From positions 111,754 through 175,753 of the forward strand of contig CAUQNX010000006.1 of the NCBI GenBank assembly GCA_963519845.1: 64,000 nucleotides of DNA. Reading direction: 5' to 3'. Shown here piece by piece: positions 1 through 7,931 of the stretch. Origin of the DNA: Moellerella sp963519845. GTDB lineage: Bacteria; Pseudomonadota; Gammaproteobacteria; Enterobacterales; Enterobacteriaceae. Under the pieces are notes generated by a model. The model searched no databases, was not told where the DNA came from, and saw only the letters and a list, made by a program, of their open reading frames with translations. Position numbers and translations under genes: made by a program. Positions within the stretch are counted from its first letter, which is position 1, and each line of letters opens with the position of its first letter.

Positions 1-695
1 ATGGTATCAACACGCGTTACGTTGAAAAAGTACCTTGCACATCAAGTGGTGTTGCACCCATTTTTGTTAATCAGAACTCATCAAACAGCATTTTGATTAT
101 TAAGGGTGCCAATAAATTTTTATCACCAGAAGATATTGATCGTGCCGCTGAAGATCTGAAAAAATGTAAATTGATCGTGTTGCAATTAGAAGTTCAGCTT
201 GAGACAGTTTATCACGCTATCGCCTTTGGGAATAAAAATAATATTCCGGTACTACTAAATCCAGCGCCTGCCCAGCGTTCTTTAGATCTTGAGTACGCTT
301 GCCGTTGTGATTTCTTTGTTCCTAATGAAACAGAGCTGGAGATTTTGACTAATATGCCTGTTGACTCAATGGATAATATCCGTAGAGCATCGCAATCGCT
401 ATTAGATCGAGGACTCAAAAATGTCATAGTGACATTGGGCGAAAAAGGTGTTCTGTGGATGACACGTGAGACCGAAGTACATGTCCCAGCCATTAAAGTA
501 AATGCCATTGATACCAGTGGGGCAGGCGATGCATTTATAGGCTGTTTCTCACATTATTATGTACATACCAACAATATTGAAGAAGCACTGAAAAAAGCCT
601 GTCTTTTTGCGGCACTCAGTGTAACAGGAAAAGGAACTCAATCTTCATACCCAAGCATCGAGCAATTTAATGAATTCGTTAAGCTCAATAGTTAA
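1..695 (+). CDS. deoK: Deoxyribokinase, C-terminal part (5' end outside window)
   Basis: PfkB/ribokinase-family sugar kinase that phosphorylates deoxyribose in the cytoplasm. The frame is open to the left edge (first whole codon at 3), so the start lies upstream; about 231 codons are visible of a family length near 306. The GAGD anion-hole/catalytic-base motif (DTSGAGDAF) is at about nt 516-542, and NPAPA and PNETE motifs typical of ribokinases are present. The internal ATG at 93 is not the start because homology continues upstream of it (TSSGVAPIFVN). Assignment to deoK rather than rbsK rests on the next two genes, a FucP-like permease and a DeoX-like protein, which reproduce the deoK-deoP-deoX order known from Salmonella. 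The deoQ regulator would lie off the window. Confidence 0.88.
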   Translation, partial: GINTRYVEKVPCTSSGVAPIFVNQNSSNSILIIKGANKFLSPEDIDRAAEDLKKCKLIVLQLEVQLETVYHAIAFGNKNNIPVLLNPAPAQRSLDLEYACRCDFFVPNETELEILTNMPVDSMDNIRRASQSLLDRGLKNVIVTLGEKGVLWMTRETEVHVPAIKVNAIDTSGAGDAFIGCFSHYYVHTNNIEEALKKACLFAALSVTGKGTQSSYPSIEQFNEFVKLNS

Positions 696-769
696 ATAAT
701 AATATACTCGCTATATTTCAAGTTACAGATATATTTTCGGTAATAGTTTGGTAACTCCAATTATCTGAA

Positions 770-800
770 ACACTTTAGTTATTAATAATAGCTAAAGTGT
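770..800 (+). promoter_or_regulatory. Intergenic hairpin between deoK and deoP
   Basis: ACACTTTAG (770-778) is the exact reverse complement of CTAAAGTGT (792-800), and the stem can extend inward through one G-U pair. It sits in the 185-nt gap before deoP and has no T-run after it, so it looks more like an mRNA processing or partial attenuation element than a full terminator. Function is inferred only from position. Confidence 0.45.
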
Positions 801-880
801 AAGTTTATTGGAGAGCCCTTGCATGCCGATACCCTACACCTTGAATTATTTAGAGTAAGATAATAAATATAAGGGTTATT

Positions 881-2206
881 ATGAACAATAAGAACATCAC
901 TCAATTGCCTGATGGCTACTTGGGTAAAACACCTCTATTTCAATTTATTCTATTATCCTGCTTATTTCCACTTTGGGCCTGTGCTGCAGCGCTCAATGAT
1001 ATTTTGATTACACAGTTTAAAAGTGTTTTTGAATTAAGTAATTTTGCATCTGCATTAGTACAAAGTGCATTTTATGGCGGTTATTTTTTAGTTGCTCTGC
1101 CAGCATCATTATTTATTAAAAAAACCAGTTATAAATCTGCAATATTAATTGGGCTAATATTGTATATTGCTGGTTGTTCGTTATTTTTCCCCGCTTCTCA
1201 CATGGCAACCTACACCATGTTTTTAGCTGCAATATTTTCCATCGCTATTGGCTTAAGTTTTCTTGAAACTGCAGCTAATACTTATAGCTCTATGATCGGA
1301 CCTAAACAGTATGCGGTTTTACGTTTAAATATCAGTCAAACTTTTTACCCTGTTGGTGCTATCGCCGGTATCTTATTGGGTAAATATTTGGTGTTCTCTG
1401 AAGGTGATAGCCTGCAAAACCAAATGGCGGGTATGACGGCAGAACAGATCCACAGTTTCCGTTTAGCTATGTTAGAAAATACACTCGAACCTTATCGTTA
1501 TATGATCTTTGTTCTGATTGTAGTGATGATCTTGTTCTTAGTGACTAAATTCCCTAAATGTAAAGTAGCAGAAACAATAGATCATAAACGTCCTTCAGCG
1601 GCTGAGACTTTAAGATATTTAGCTAAAAATAAACGCTTCAAAAAAGGTATTATCGCACAGTTCCTTTATGTGGGAATGCAAGTAGCAGTCTGGTCATTCA
1701 CCATACGTCTTGCGCTAGAAATGGGGGATATTAACGAACGAGAAGCCTCAAACTTTATGGTTTATAGTTTCGCTTGCTTCTTTATCGGTAAATTTGTTGC
1801 CAATATTCTGATGACTCGTTTTAATGCGGATAAAGTCTTAATTATTTACTCGATTATTGGCGCACTGTTCCTTGCTTATGTCGCTTTCGTACCTAACTTT
1901 ACTGCCGTCTATGCTGCTGTATTAGTGAGTGTTCTATTTGGGCCTTGCTGGGCGACCATTTATGCCGGCACATTAGAAACCGTTGATAATGAACATACTG
2001 AAATGGCAGGGGCTGTTATTGTTATGGCCATTGTCGGTGCTGCATTTATTCCTGCAATCCAAGGTTATTTTGCTGATGCATTACATTCATTACAACTCTC
2101 TTTCTTAGTTTCTATGGCTTGCTTTATTTATGTTGGCTTCTATTTCTTGGGCGAACGTAAATATAAAGCAAAAAATGAATCAGCAAGTTTAGCTGCTGAG
2201 TCATAA
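881..2206 (+). CDS. deoP: Deoxyribose permease, FHS family MFS transporter
   Basis: A 441-residue, strongly hydrophobic protein with about 12 predicted membrane segments, resembling the fucose:H+ symporter (FucP, FHS family) in length and in motifs such as the N-terminal SCLFPLWACAAALNDIL and FLETAANTYSS. Inner-membrane proton-coupled sugar uptake is expected. The start ATG is preceded by AAGGG at 871-875. Lying between deoK and deoX, it matches DeoP of the Salmonella deoxyribose operon. Without that context it would be called an L-fucose/sugar:H+ permease; substrate is therefore inferred from neighbours. Confidence 0.85.
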   Translation: MNNKNITQLPDGYLGKTPLFQFILLSCLFPLWACAAALNDILITQFKSVFELSNFASALVQSAFYGGYFLVALPASLFIKKTSYKSAILIGLILYIAGCSLFFPASHMATYTMFLAAIFSIAIGLSFLETAANTYSSMIGPKQYAVLRLNISQTFYPVGAIAGILLGKYLVFSEGDSLQNQMAGMTAEQIHSFRLAMLENTLEPYRYMIFVLIVVMILFLVTKFPKCKVAETIDHKRPSAAETLRYLAKNKRFKKGIIAQFLYVGMQVAVWSFTIRLALEMGDINEREASNFMVYSFACFFIGKFVANILMTRFNADKVLIIYSIIGALFLAYVAFVPNFTAVYAAVLVSVLFGPCWATIYAGTLETVDNEHTEMAGAVIVMAIVGAAFIPAIQGYFADALHSLQLSFLVSMACFIYVGFYFLGERKYKAKNESASLAAES

Positions 2207-2225
2207 GGTAACGTTATTATTTCAG

Positions 2226-2251
2226 AACAGGTAATAGCAATATTACCTGTT
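2226..2251 (+). promoter_or_regulatory. Perfect 11-bp hairpin with GCAA tetraloop between deoP and deoX
   Basis: AACAGGTAATA (2226-2236), loop GCAA (2237-2240), TATTACCTGTT (2241-2251). GCAA is a stable GNRA tetraloop. No T-tract follows, and deoX starts 29 nt further on, so it is probably an intercistronic stability or processing element that sets the DeoP:DeoX ratio, not a terminator (inference). Confidence 0.5.
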
Positions 2252-2279
2252 ATTGAATTTAAATAAGTGGAGTAGAAAA

Positions 2280-3290
2280 ATGAAAATTCCTTTATATCAT
2301 GTGAATTTCACCGATAAGCCATCGATTATTTTACAAAGTGAAGATTTTAAAGTTACCGCGTTTAAATATGCTTCGGGCGTTGAAGGACTAAGAGTAGAAA
2401 ATAATAAAGGTTATGTGACCATTCTTCCTTTCTTAGGGCAAATGATTTGGGATGCCGAATTTTGTGGCCATAATCTGAAAATGGAAAATATGTTTTCAGA
2501 GCCTAAGTCCGTAAAAACTGTAATTGAAACTTACGGTTGTTTTGCTTTCCATTCAGGACTTATTAGTAATGGTTGTCCTTCGGCAGAAGATACTCATGCT
2601 TTGCATGGCGAAATGCCTTGCGCTTCGATGAATTCAGCTTGGCTTACTCTCTCTGCGGATAAGATTGCGATTCAAGGTGAATATGAATATGTAATGGGTT
2701 TTGGTCATCATTATCTCGCTACGCCTGCTGTTACACTAGAAGCCAATAGTTCACTTTTTGATATTGAGATGTCAGTAACTAATCTAGCCTCTGAGCCGAT
2801 GCCGCTGCAATATATGTGTCATATGAATTATGCTTATGTCGATAATGCATTGCTAACGGAAAATATTCCCGCTGCCGCTATTAAATTGCGTGAATCTATT
2901 CCAGGACATGTGAAGCCAACTGAGCAGTGGTTAGCCTTTAATGAGTCGATTAAATCAGGGGCTGTTAAATTAAACGTTTTGGACCAGCCTGAAATGTGCG
3001 ACCCAGAAATTGTGTTCTTTATGGATAATTTAGCGCAATACGCTGCCGAACCTGAATTCAAAATGACAGATCCTGATGGCGCTACTTTTGTGACTCGATT
3101 TAAATCTGCGGAATTAAATTATGCTACACGCTGGATCTTATATAATGGTTCACAAAAAGTAGGTGCGTTTGTTCTACCAGCAACCTGCCGACCTGAAGGT
3201 TTTTTGGCGGCCAAAGGTAATAATACATTAATTATGCTGGCTAAAAATGAAACTCGCCATTTTAGGGTAACAACTGGTGTTGAAGAATAA
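2280..3290 (+). CDS. deoX: DeoX, DUF4432 / aldose 1-epimerase-like protein
   Basis: 336 residues, galactose-mutarotase-like beta-sandwich family (DUF4432). Family members bind sugars, and a deoxyribose mutarotase-type role is plausible but unproven for DeoX. Visible motifs include a His-rich stretch (GEMPCAS, GFGHHYLATP, CHMNYAYVD) matching positions where mutarotases keep catalytic His and Glu. The start was set at ATG 2280, preceded by GGAG at 2269-2272, instead of the in-frame TTG at 2253, which lies inside the preceding hairpin. It is the last gene of the operon, followed by a terminator at 3321-3351. Length agrees with Salmonella DeoX (about 337 aa). Confidence 0.85.
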   Translation: MKIPLYHVNFTDKPSIILQSEDFKVTAFKYASGVEGLRVENNKGYVTILPFLGQMIWDAEFCGHNLKMENMFSEPKSVKTVIETYGCFAFHSGLISNGCPSAEDTHALHGEMPCASMNSAWLTLSADKIAIQGEYEYVMGFGHHYLATPAVTLEANSSLFDIEMSVTNLASEPMPLQYMCHMNYAYVDNALLTENIPAAAIKLRESIPGHVKPTEQWLAFNESIKSGAVKLNVLDQPEMCDPEIVFFMDNLAQYAAEPEFKMTDPDGATFVTRFKSAELNYATRWILYNGSQKVGAFVLPATCRPEGFLAAKGNNTLIMLAKNETRHFRVTTGVEE

Positions 3291-3320
3291 CAATAATAAT
3301 TAAACTCCTATTTTGAGTAT

Positions 3321-3351
3321 AAAGGATGGAAAAAATTAGCCATCCTTTTTT
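3321..3351 (+). terminator. Intrinsic terminator of deoKPX
   Basis: AAAGGATGG (3321-3329) pairs with CCATCCTTT (3340-3348), and the right arm runs into a T-tract (TTTTTT at 3346-3351). It is placed 30 nt after the deoX stop. Confidence 0.85.
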
Positions 3352-3400
3352 GGCTGATAACCAAGATCAATACTCGCCAATATCAGGTTATTTAACGTTA

Positions 3401-3442
3401 CTACAATGTCATTAATAGACTAATCAATTAATGACATTGTAG
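3401..3442. repeat. 16-bp perfect inverted repeat, 10-nt spacer
   Basis: CTACAATGTCATTAAT (3401-3416) is the exact reverse complement of ATTAATGACATTGTAG (3427-3442). The element stands alone in the 345-nt gap between deoX and ynaI. There is no U-tract, no coding potential and no second copy noticed in this window. It could be a residual mobile-element end pair, an operator, or a structured RNA. The rest of the gap (3443-3635) is AT-rich with no recognised feature beyond a GGAG ribosome-binding site near 3622. Confidence 0.6.
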
Positions 3443-3635
3443 ATAATAACTAATCGGCCCTTCTCTGCATTGAAACAGCCTGTTTTATAAAAAGCACCTA
3501 GAATTAGGTTAATTTTAACTTCTCTTATATCCTATATGAAAAGTTTTTATGCCATATTTTCATGCGCACTATTAATCTTGTACAGAACATAAAAATTGCT
3601 TAAAAAAAGATGTCATTATTTGGGAGCTGTATTGT

Positions 3636-4667
3636 ATGAATGAAGCACTTATTGCTAAATATTCTATTGGTGCGGGTATTATTGCTGCGTGTTTTTTTGG
3701 CTACTTTGTCCTTCAGTTTCTAGCTGAACGGCGTAAAAAAAGAAAAAAACATGTCATTATTCATATTAGTCAGGCTGTCATTCTTTGCTCAATTGTGATT
3801 GTTGCGGGCCAATATGCTCAAATGGCGGTGGCTGATTTTAATATTCACCTTATTACCGATAAACTGATCAATTTTGTTACTATCGCTTGTATCGTTATTA
3901 TTCTACTGCGTAAATTATTTCAGCTAATCAATCGGCTAGAAAAAGCACAGATTAAAAAAGGCAGTGATCCAACTTCTTCCCGTATTGTTTCTCGCGTATT
4001 TAAAGTTACTATCTTTGTCATTATTATGCTGCTATTTGGTGAGCACTTTGGTATGAGTCTATCTGGCTTAATGACCTTTGGTGGCATCGGTGGGATTGCT
4101 ATTGGTATGGCCGGTAAAGATATTCTCAGTAACTTTTTTTCGGGAATTATGCTCTATTTTGATCGGCCCTTTAATATCGGTGATTGGGTTCGTTCTCCCG
4201 ATAGAAATATTGAAGGTACTGTCGTTGAAATTGGCTGGCGTATTACTAAAATCATGACCTTTGATCATCGACCCCTATATATTCCTAACTCAGTTTTTTC
4301 ATCCATAAGTGTGGAAAATCCGGGCAGAATGACAAATCGTCGAATCGAAACGGAAATTGGTTTACGTTATGAAGATGCCGATAAAATTAGCGCTATTGTG
4401 AATGATATTAAGAGTATGTTGATACAGAATGAAAAAATAGATAGTGGACAAACCATGCTGGTCTATTTTAATCAATTTGCTGATTCATCCTTAAATATTA
4501 TGATCTACTGTTTTACTAAAACTACCGTATGGTCGGAGTGGTTGGAAGCACAGCAAGGGGTCTATTTAAGTGTGATAGAGATTGTTCATCGTCATGACGC
4601 TGATTTTGCCTTCCCATCTCAAACGCTTTATATGGATAAAAGCATTAACCTGCCAGCAATGAGATAA
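3636..4667 (+). CDS. ynaI: Mechanosensitive channel of the MscS family (YnaI type)
   Basis: 343 residues, the same length as E. coli YnaI and similar along its whole length. It is an inner-membrane tension-gated channel that releases solutes on hypo-osmotic shock. Predicted membrane segments are at about 7-29, 41-62, 77-95 and 119-138, followed by the Gly/Ala-rich pore helix (about 142-175) carrying FGGIGGIAIGMAGKD. The DRPFNIGDWV motif of the MscS beta-domain follows. The C-terminus SQTLYMD is characteristic of the YnaI branch. Start ATG 3636 has GGAG about 10 nt upstream. It appears monocistronic. Confidence 0.93.
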   Translation: MNEALIAKYSIGAGIIAACFFGYFVLQFLAERRKKRKKHVIIHISQAVILCSIVIVAGQYAQMAVADFNIHLITDKLINFVTIACIVIILLRKLFQLINRLEKAQIKKGSDPTSSRIVSRVFKVTIFVIIMLLFGEHFGMSLSGLMTFGGIGGIAIGMAGKDILSNFFSGIMLYFDRPFNIGDWVRSPDRNIEGTVVEIGWRITKIMTFDHRPLYIPNSVFSSISVENPGRMTNRRIETEIGLRYEDADKISAIVNDIKSMLIQNEKIDSGQTMLVYFNQFADSSLNIMIYCFTKTTVWSEWLEAQQGVYLSVIEIVHRHDADFAFPSQTLYMDKSINLPAMR

Positions 4668-4672
4668 ATATT

Positions 4673-4743
4673 TGATTGATTATGCGATAAATAAAGAATA
4701 ATTAGTCATAAGTTATTCAGAAAAATATTGCGATAATCAATCA
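4673..4743. repeat. Spaced 11-bp inverted repeat downstream of ynaI
   Basis: TGATTGATTAT (4673-4683) and its reverse complement ATAATCAATCA (4733-4743) flank 49 nt, and the hexamer GCGATA abuts the inner side of the left arm (4684) and overlaps the right arm (4730). It lies just after the ynaI stop and before speC; the role is unknown. The remainder of the ynaI-speC gap is AT-rich. Confidence 0.4.
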
Positions 4744-4892
4744 TTATTATTGTTAATATTCATTTGGTTAGATTGGTTTTGTTTTTATAATTGAATTATT
4801 TGCATGATCTGCATAATTTGACAATTCCAATCTTTCTAATGATCAAGTATATTGACGCCAAATTTCCCCAGTCAACGAAGAGCCTAAATGTA

Positions 4893-7061
4893 ATGAACAA
4901 AATGAATGTGGCCTGTAGCCAAGGCGTTGCTACGTACTTTGTTAGCCAATTAAACATCATTGATATCGCAGATGCCCAATTAACGGAGATCTCGGCGGTT
5001 GTTCTTTCACTTGCAGATGCAGTATCTGGGGAATGGGAGCGAATAAGCCAAACGGGTTTTCATATTCCTGTTTTTATCCTTCTTCAGTCCAATGAAATTG
5101 TTGCTGATGAAATGGCGCTCACAGCAGCTGGATTATTGGTTGCAGACACTCAATTAGCTTTAGTTCAGGGGCAGTCCATTGAGCAGGCTGCCGAAGCTTA
5201 TAAAGCACAATTATTGCCACCTTTTTTTGCTCGAATGACTGACTATGAAGCGCAGCAAAATATTACTTTTGCTTGCCCTGGTCATCAAGGTGGTGAATTT
5301 TTCCGTCGTCATCCGGTGGGTGAGCAATTTTTCCAATATTTTGGCGAGAAATTATTCCACTCTGATCTCTGTAATGCAGATGTGGCGATGGGGGATTTAT
5401 TGATCCACGAGGGCGCGGCCAAAGAAGCACAAAAATTTGCGGCAAAAGTCTTTAATGCGGATAAAACCTACTTTGTGCTCAATGGCACTTCATCCTCAAA
5501 TAAGGTGGTACTCAATGCCTTGCTGGCGCCCGGTGATCTGGTGTTGTTCGATCGTAACAACCATAAATCAAACCATCATGGCGCACTGTTTCAGGCAGGA
5601 GCGACGCCCGTTTATTTAGAAACCGCGCGTAACCCTTTTGGTTTTATCGGCGGAATTGATGCTCATTGCTTTACTGAAGCTTATTTACGCCAAGCTGTTG
5701 CTGAGGTTATGCCAGAGAAACAGCATGATGTAAGACCATTTCGTTTAGCGGTGATCCAACTGGGAACCTATGATGGCACTGTTTATAATGCTAAGCAGGT
5801 CGTCGATAAAATTGGTCATCTATGTGATTATATCCTGTTCGATTCAGCTTGGGTGGGATATGAGCAATTTATTCCGATGATGCGCCAATGTTCACCATTA
5901 TTGCTCGAATTAACGGAAGATTCACCGGGCATTCTGGTAACTCAATCTGTGCATAAACAGCTAGCTGGATTCTCTCAAACCTCGCAAATTCATAAGAAAG
6001 ATCATCATTTAAGAGGCCAAGATCGCTATGTTTCGCATAAACGGATTAATAATTCTTTTATGATGCATGCGTCCACCAGTCCATTCTATCCACTTTTTGC
6101 GGCGTTAGATGTTAATGCAAAAATGCATGCGGGTAAGAGTGGTCAATATATGTGGATGACTTGCGTTAAATTAGGGATTGAGGTCAGAAAAGAGATTTTA
6201 CAGCGCTGTCGCTATCTTAAAACTTTTATTCCTGAAAGGGTTGATGGCCAGTTATGGCAGCAATATGATACTGATATCATTGCACAAGATCAGCGCTTTT
6301 TTAATTTTATTCCCGGCGAGCGCTGGCATGCGTTTGAAGGTTATGCTGACAATCAATATTTTGTTGATCCTTGCAAATTGATGCTAACCACACCTGGCAT
6401 CGATGCCGAAAGTGGTGAATATGAAAAATTTGGCGTTCCTGCCACTATCTTAGCTAACTATCTGCGTGAACATGGCGTGATCCCAGAAAAATGCGATTTA
6501 AATTCTATTTTATTTTTATTGACTCCAGCAGAAAGTCAGCAAAAACTTGAGCAGCTGGTCAAACTTCTTGAACGCTTTGAGCAGTTACTGGATGAAGATG
6601 CATTATTACAGGACGTATTACCGGCAATTTATCGTCGCTATCAACAGCGTTATCAAGGCTATACATTACGCCGTTTATGTCAGGAAATGCATGATCTAAG
6701 CGTTCAATATAATATTAAGCAGTTACAGAAAGAGATGTTCCGTCGAGCGCATTTCCCACAAGTGGTGATGAACTCACAACAAGCACATTATGAATTTATT
6801 CGCGGTAATGTTGAGTTGAAACCTTTAGCTGAGCTTAAAGGATGCATTGCGGCTGAAGGAGCATTACCTTATCCACCAGGAGTATTATGTGTGGTACCTG
6901 GTGAAGTTTGGGGTGGTGCAGTGTGGCGTTATTTCCAAGCACTAGAAGTAGGTATTAACCAACTACCGGGATTTGCGCCTGAACTACAAGGCGTATATTT
7001 GCAAAAGAATAGTGATGGAAGCAGAAGTGTTTATGCGCATGTTTTGAAAAATGCGAAGTAA
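4893..7061 (+). CDS. speC: Ornithine decarboxylase
   Basis: PLP-dependent decarboxylase converting ornithine to putrescine (polyamine synthesis, cytoplasm). 722 residues from ATG 4893; E. coli SpeC has 711. This start was chosen because MNKMNVA aligns with the E. coli N-terminus MKSMNIA; a longer frame open from 4791 lacks similarity. Motifs: ACPGHQGG before the large domain, LFDRNNHKSNHHGA, FDSAWVGYE, and the Schiff-base lysine in SVHK at residue 355. An N-terminal wing domain and a C-terminal domain are both complete. It is called SpeC, not the inducible SpeF, because no potE antiporter follows and no speFL leader is seen; the two paralogues are close, so this is moderately certain. Followed after 33 nt by a small gene with a strong ribosome-binding site. 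Confidence 0.88.
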   Translation: MNKMNVACSQGVATYFVSQLNIIDIADAQLTEISAVVLSLADAVSGEWERISQTGFHIPVFILLQSNEIVADEMALTAAGLLVADTQLALVQGQSIEQAAEAYKAQLLPPFFARMTDYEAQQNITFACPGHQGGEFFRRHPVGEQFFQYFGEKLFHSDLCNADVAMGDLLIHEGAAKEAQKFAAKVFNADKTYFVLNGTSSSNKVVLNALLAPGDLVLFDRNNHKSNHHGALFQAGATPVYLETARNPFGFIGGIDAHCFTEAYLRQAVAEVMPEKQHDVRPFRLAVIQLGTYDGTVYNAKQVVDKIGHLCDYILFDSAWVGYEQFIPMMRQCSPLLLELTEDSPGILVTQSVHKQLAGFSQTSQIHKKDHHLRGQDRYVSHKRINNSFMMHASTSPFYPLFAALDVNAKMHAGKSGQYMWMTCVKLGIEVRKEILQRCRYLKTFIPERVDGQLWQQYDTDIIAQDQRFFNFIPGERWHAFEGYADNQYFVDPCKLMLTTPGIDAESGEYEKFGVPATILANYLREHGVIPEKCDLNSILFLLTPAESQQKLEQLVKLLERFEQLLDEDALLQDVLPAIYRRYQQRYQGYTLRRLCQEMHDLSVQYNIKQLQKEMFRRAHFPQVVMNSQQAHYEFIRGNVELKPLAELKGCIAAEGALPYPPGVLCVVPGEVWGGAVWRYFQALEVGINQLPGFAPELQGVYLQKNSDGSRSVYAHVLKNAK

Positions 7062-7094
7062 TCAAAACTAGCCAAAAATCATTAGGAGGTAAAC

Positions 7095-7571
7095 ATGGAT
7101 CAAACAAAGGATACATTAAGCTATGAGCAATTAATTGAGCGGGCAATGAATTCCGTACAGTTAAAAAATCAAATGCATTCTGATACATGGAAGATAGATC
7201 AAGCAGATTGGTCGGTTGATCAAGATGATGGAATTATTGTGTTTGAATCTCCTGAGCAGCTCCTTGTTACCGCCCCTGTACAGATTATTGGTACTTATGA
7301 TCAAAGGGAAGGCAGCTGGATGTGGTCATGGGCGAATTCATCAATAGATCCAAATTTAACACATGAAGCAAAATCTGTTCTAGCTTATGGTGAGCGCAAA
7401 AATATTGCGCAACTACAGGAGTCAAAAAGTTTAATGTCTGAGTATCAAGCTTGGGAATTAACCGCATTGGCTTGCGAACTCAATGAACAGCAGGGCGTTT
7501 ATCGTGGTTCAGCAGGTACTACTTTGATCTATATGACCTTTGGTGCTATTAGTTTAAAACAGAAAGAATAA
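7095..7571 (+). CDS. DUF6882-type protein of unknown function
   Basis: 158-residue cytoplasmic protein without signal peptide or membrane segment. The pattern (W-x-VDQDDGIIVFES, PVQIIGTYD, SWMWSWANSSI, then an aromatic-rich WELTALACELNE segment) fits the DUF6882 family, for which no function is established to my knowledge. The ribosome-binding site TAGGAGGT (7083-7090) is nearly ideal, stronger than that of speC. The 33-nt gap to speC and the shared hairpin at 7579-7605 suggest cotranscription, but no biochemical link to putrescine synthesis is known. Confidence 0.7.
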   Translation: MDQTKDTLSYEQLIERAMNSVQLKNQMHSDTWKIDQADWSVDQDDGIIVFESPEQLLVTAPVQIIGTYDQREGSWMWSWANSSIDPNLTHEAKSVLAYGERKNIAQLQESKSLMSEYQAWELTALACELNEQQGVYRGSAGTTLIYMTFGAISLKQKE

Positions 7572-7578
7572 TAAATAG

Positions 7579-7605
7579 AAGGGACATTCTCTCTGTTTGT
7601 CCCTT
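7579..7605 (+). terminator. Hairpin at the 3' end of speC-DUF6882
   Basis: AAGGGACA (7579-7586) pairs with TGTCCCTT (7598-7605), 8 bp with an 11-nt loop, 7 nt after the stop codon. The following bases are AAAATTAATT, so no proper U-tract; termination is plausible but not assured. Confidence 0.5.
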
Positions 7606-7824
7606 AAAATTAATTACTTACAGCTGATAATTATTTTCAATTTCTCTCTACGAATTATCCAGAACTTATCTAATAAAATAATCTAGTAACCAATCAGTAA
7701 ATATTATTTATCTTTATTACTAATTAGTTTGAACCTACTAGTTGGTAGTTTTTATGGATCATGAATTAACAACTCTATTACAGATAACGAATCAAGCCAT
7801 CTGCTCGCCATCTTCTCTCTATGC

Positions 7825-7896
7825 TATACTGCGTCATTACCTCAATAAGGCCATTTTTCAGTTCCATTTCTAATTTATAGAGGGAACTATTGAGGT
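7825..7896 (+). promoter_or_regulatory. dusA promoter -10 and structured 5' leader
   Basis: A -10-like TATACT lies at 7825-7830 with no good -35. Immediately downstream ACCTCAATA (7839-7847) pairs exactly with TATTGAGGT (7888-7896), enclosing a second stem GTTCC (7861-7865)/GGAAC (7883-7887). The transcript would begin with this two-tier hairpin, ending 35 nt before the dusA start. The rest of the 360-nt gap (7606-7820) is AT-rich and shows nothing recognisable. Confidence 0.45.
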
Positions 7897-7931
7897 GCCG
7901 ATAAAGCCAAAACTGACCAACGCGGATTAAC

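Noticed and set aside
93..695. Start of deoK at ATG 93
   Set aside because: In-frame conserved ribokinase sequence continues upstream to the window edge.
4791..4892. N-terminal extension of speC from 4791
   Set aside because: No similarity to decarboxylases before Met at 4893, where the family N-terminus begins.
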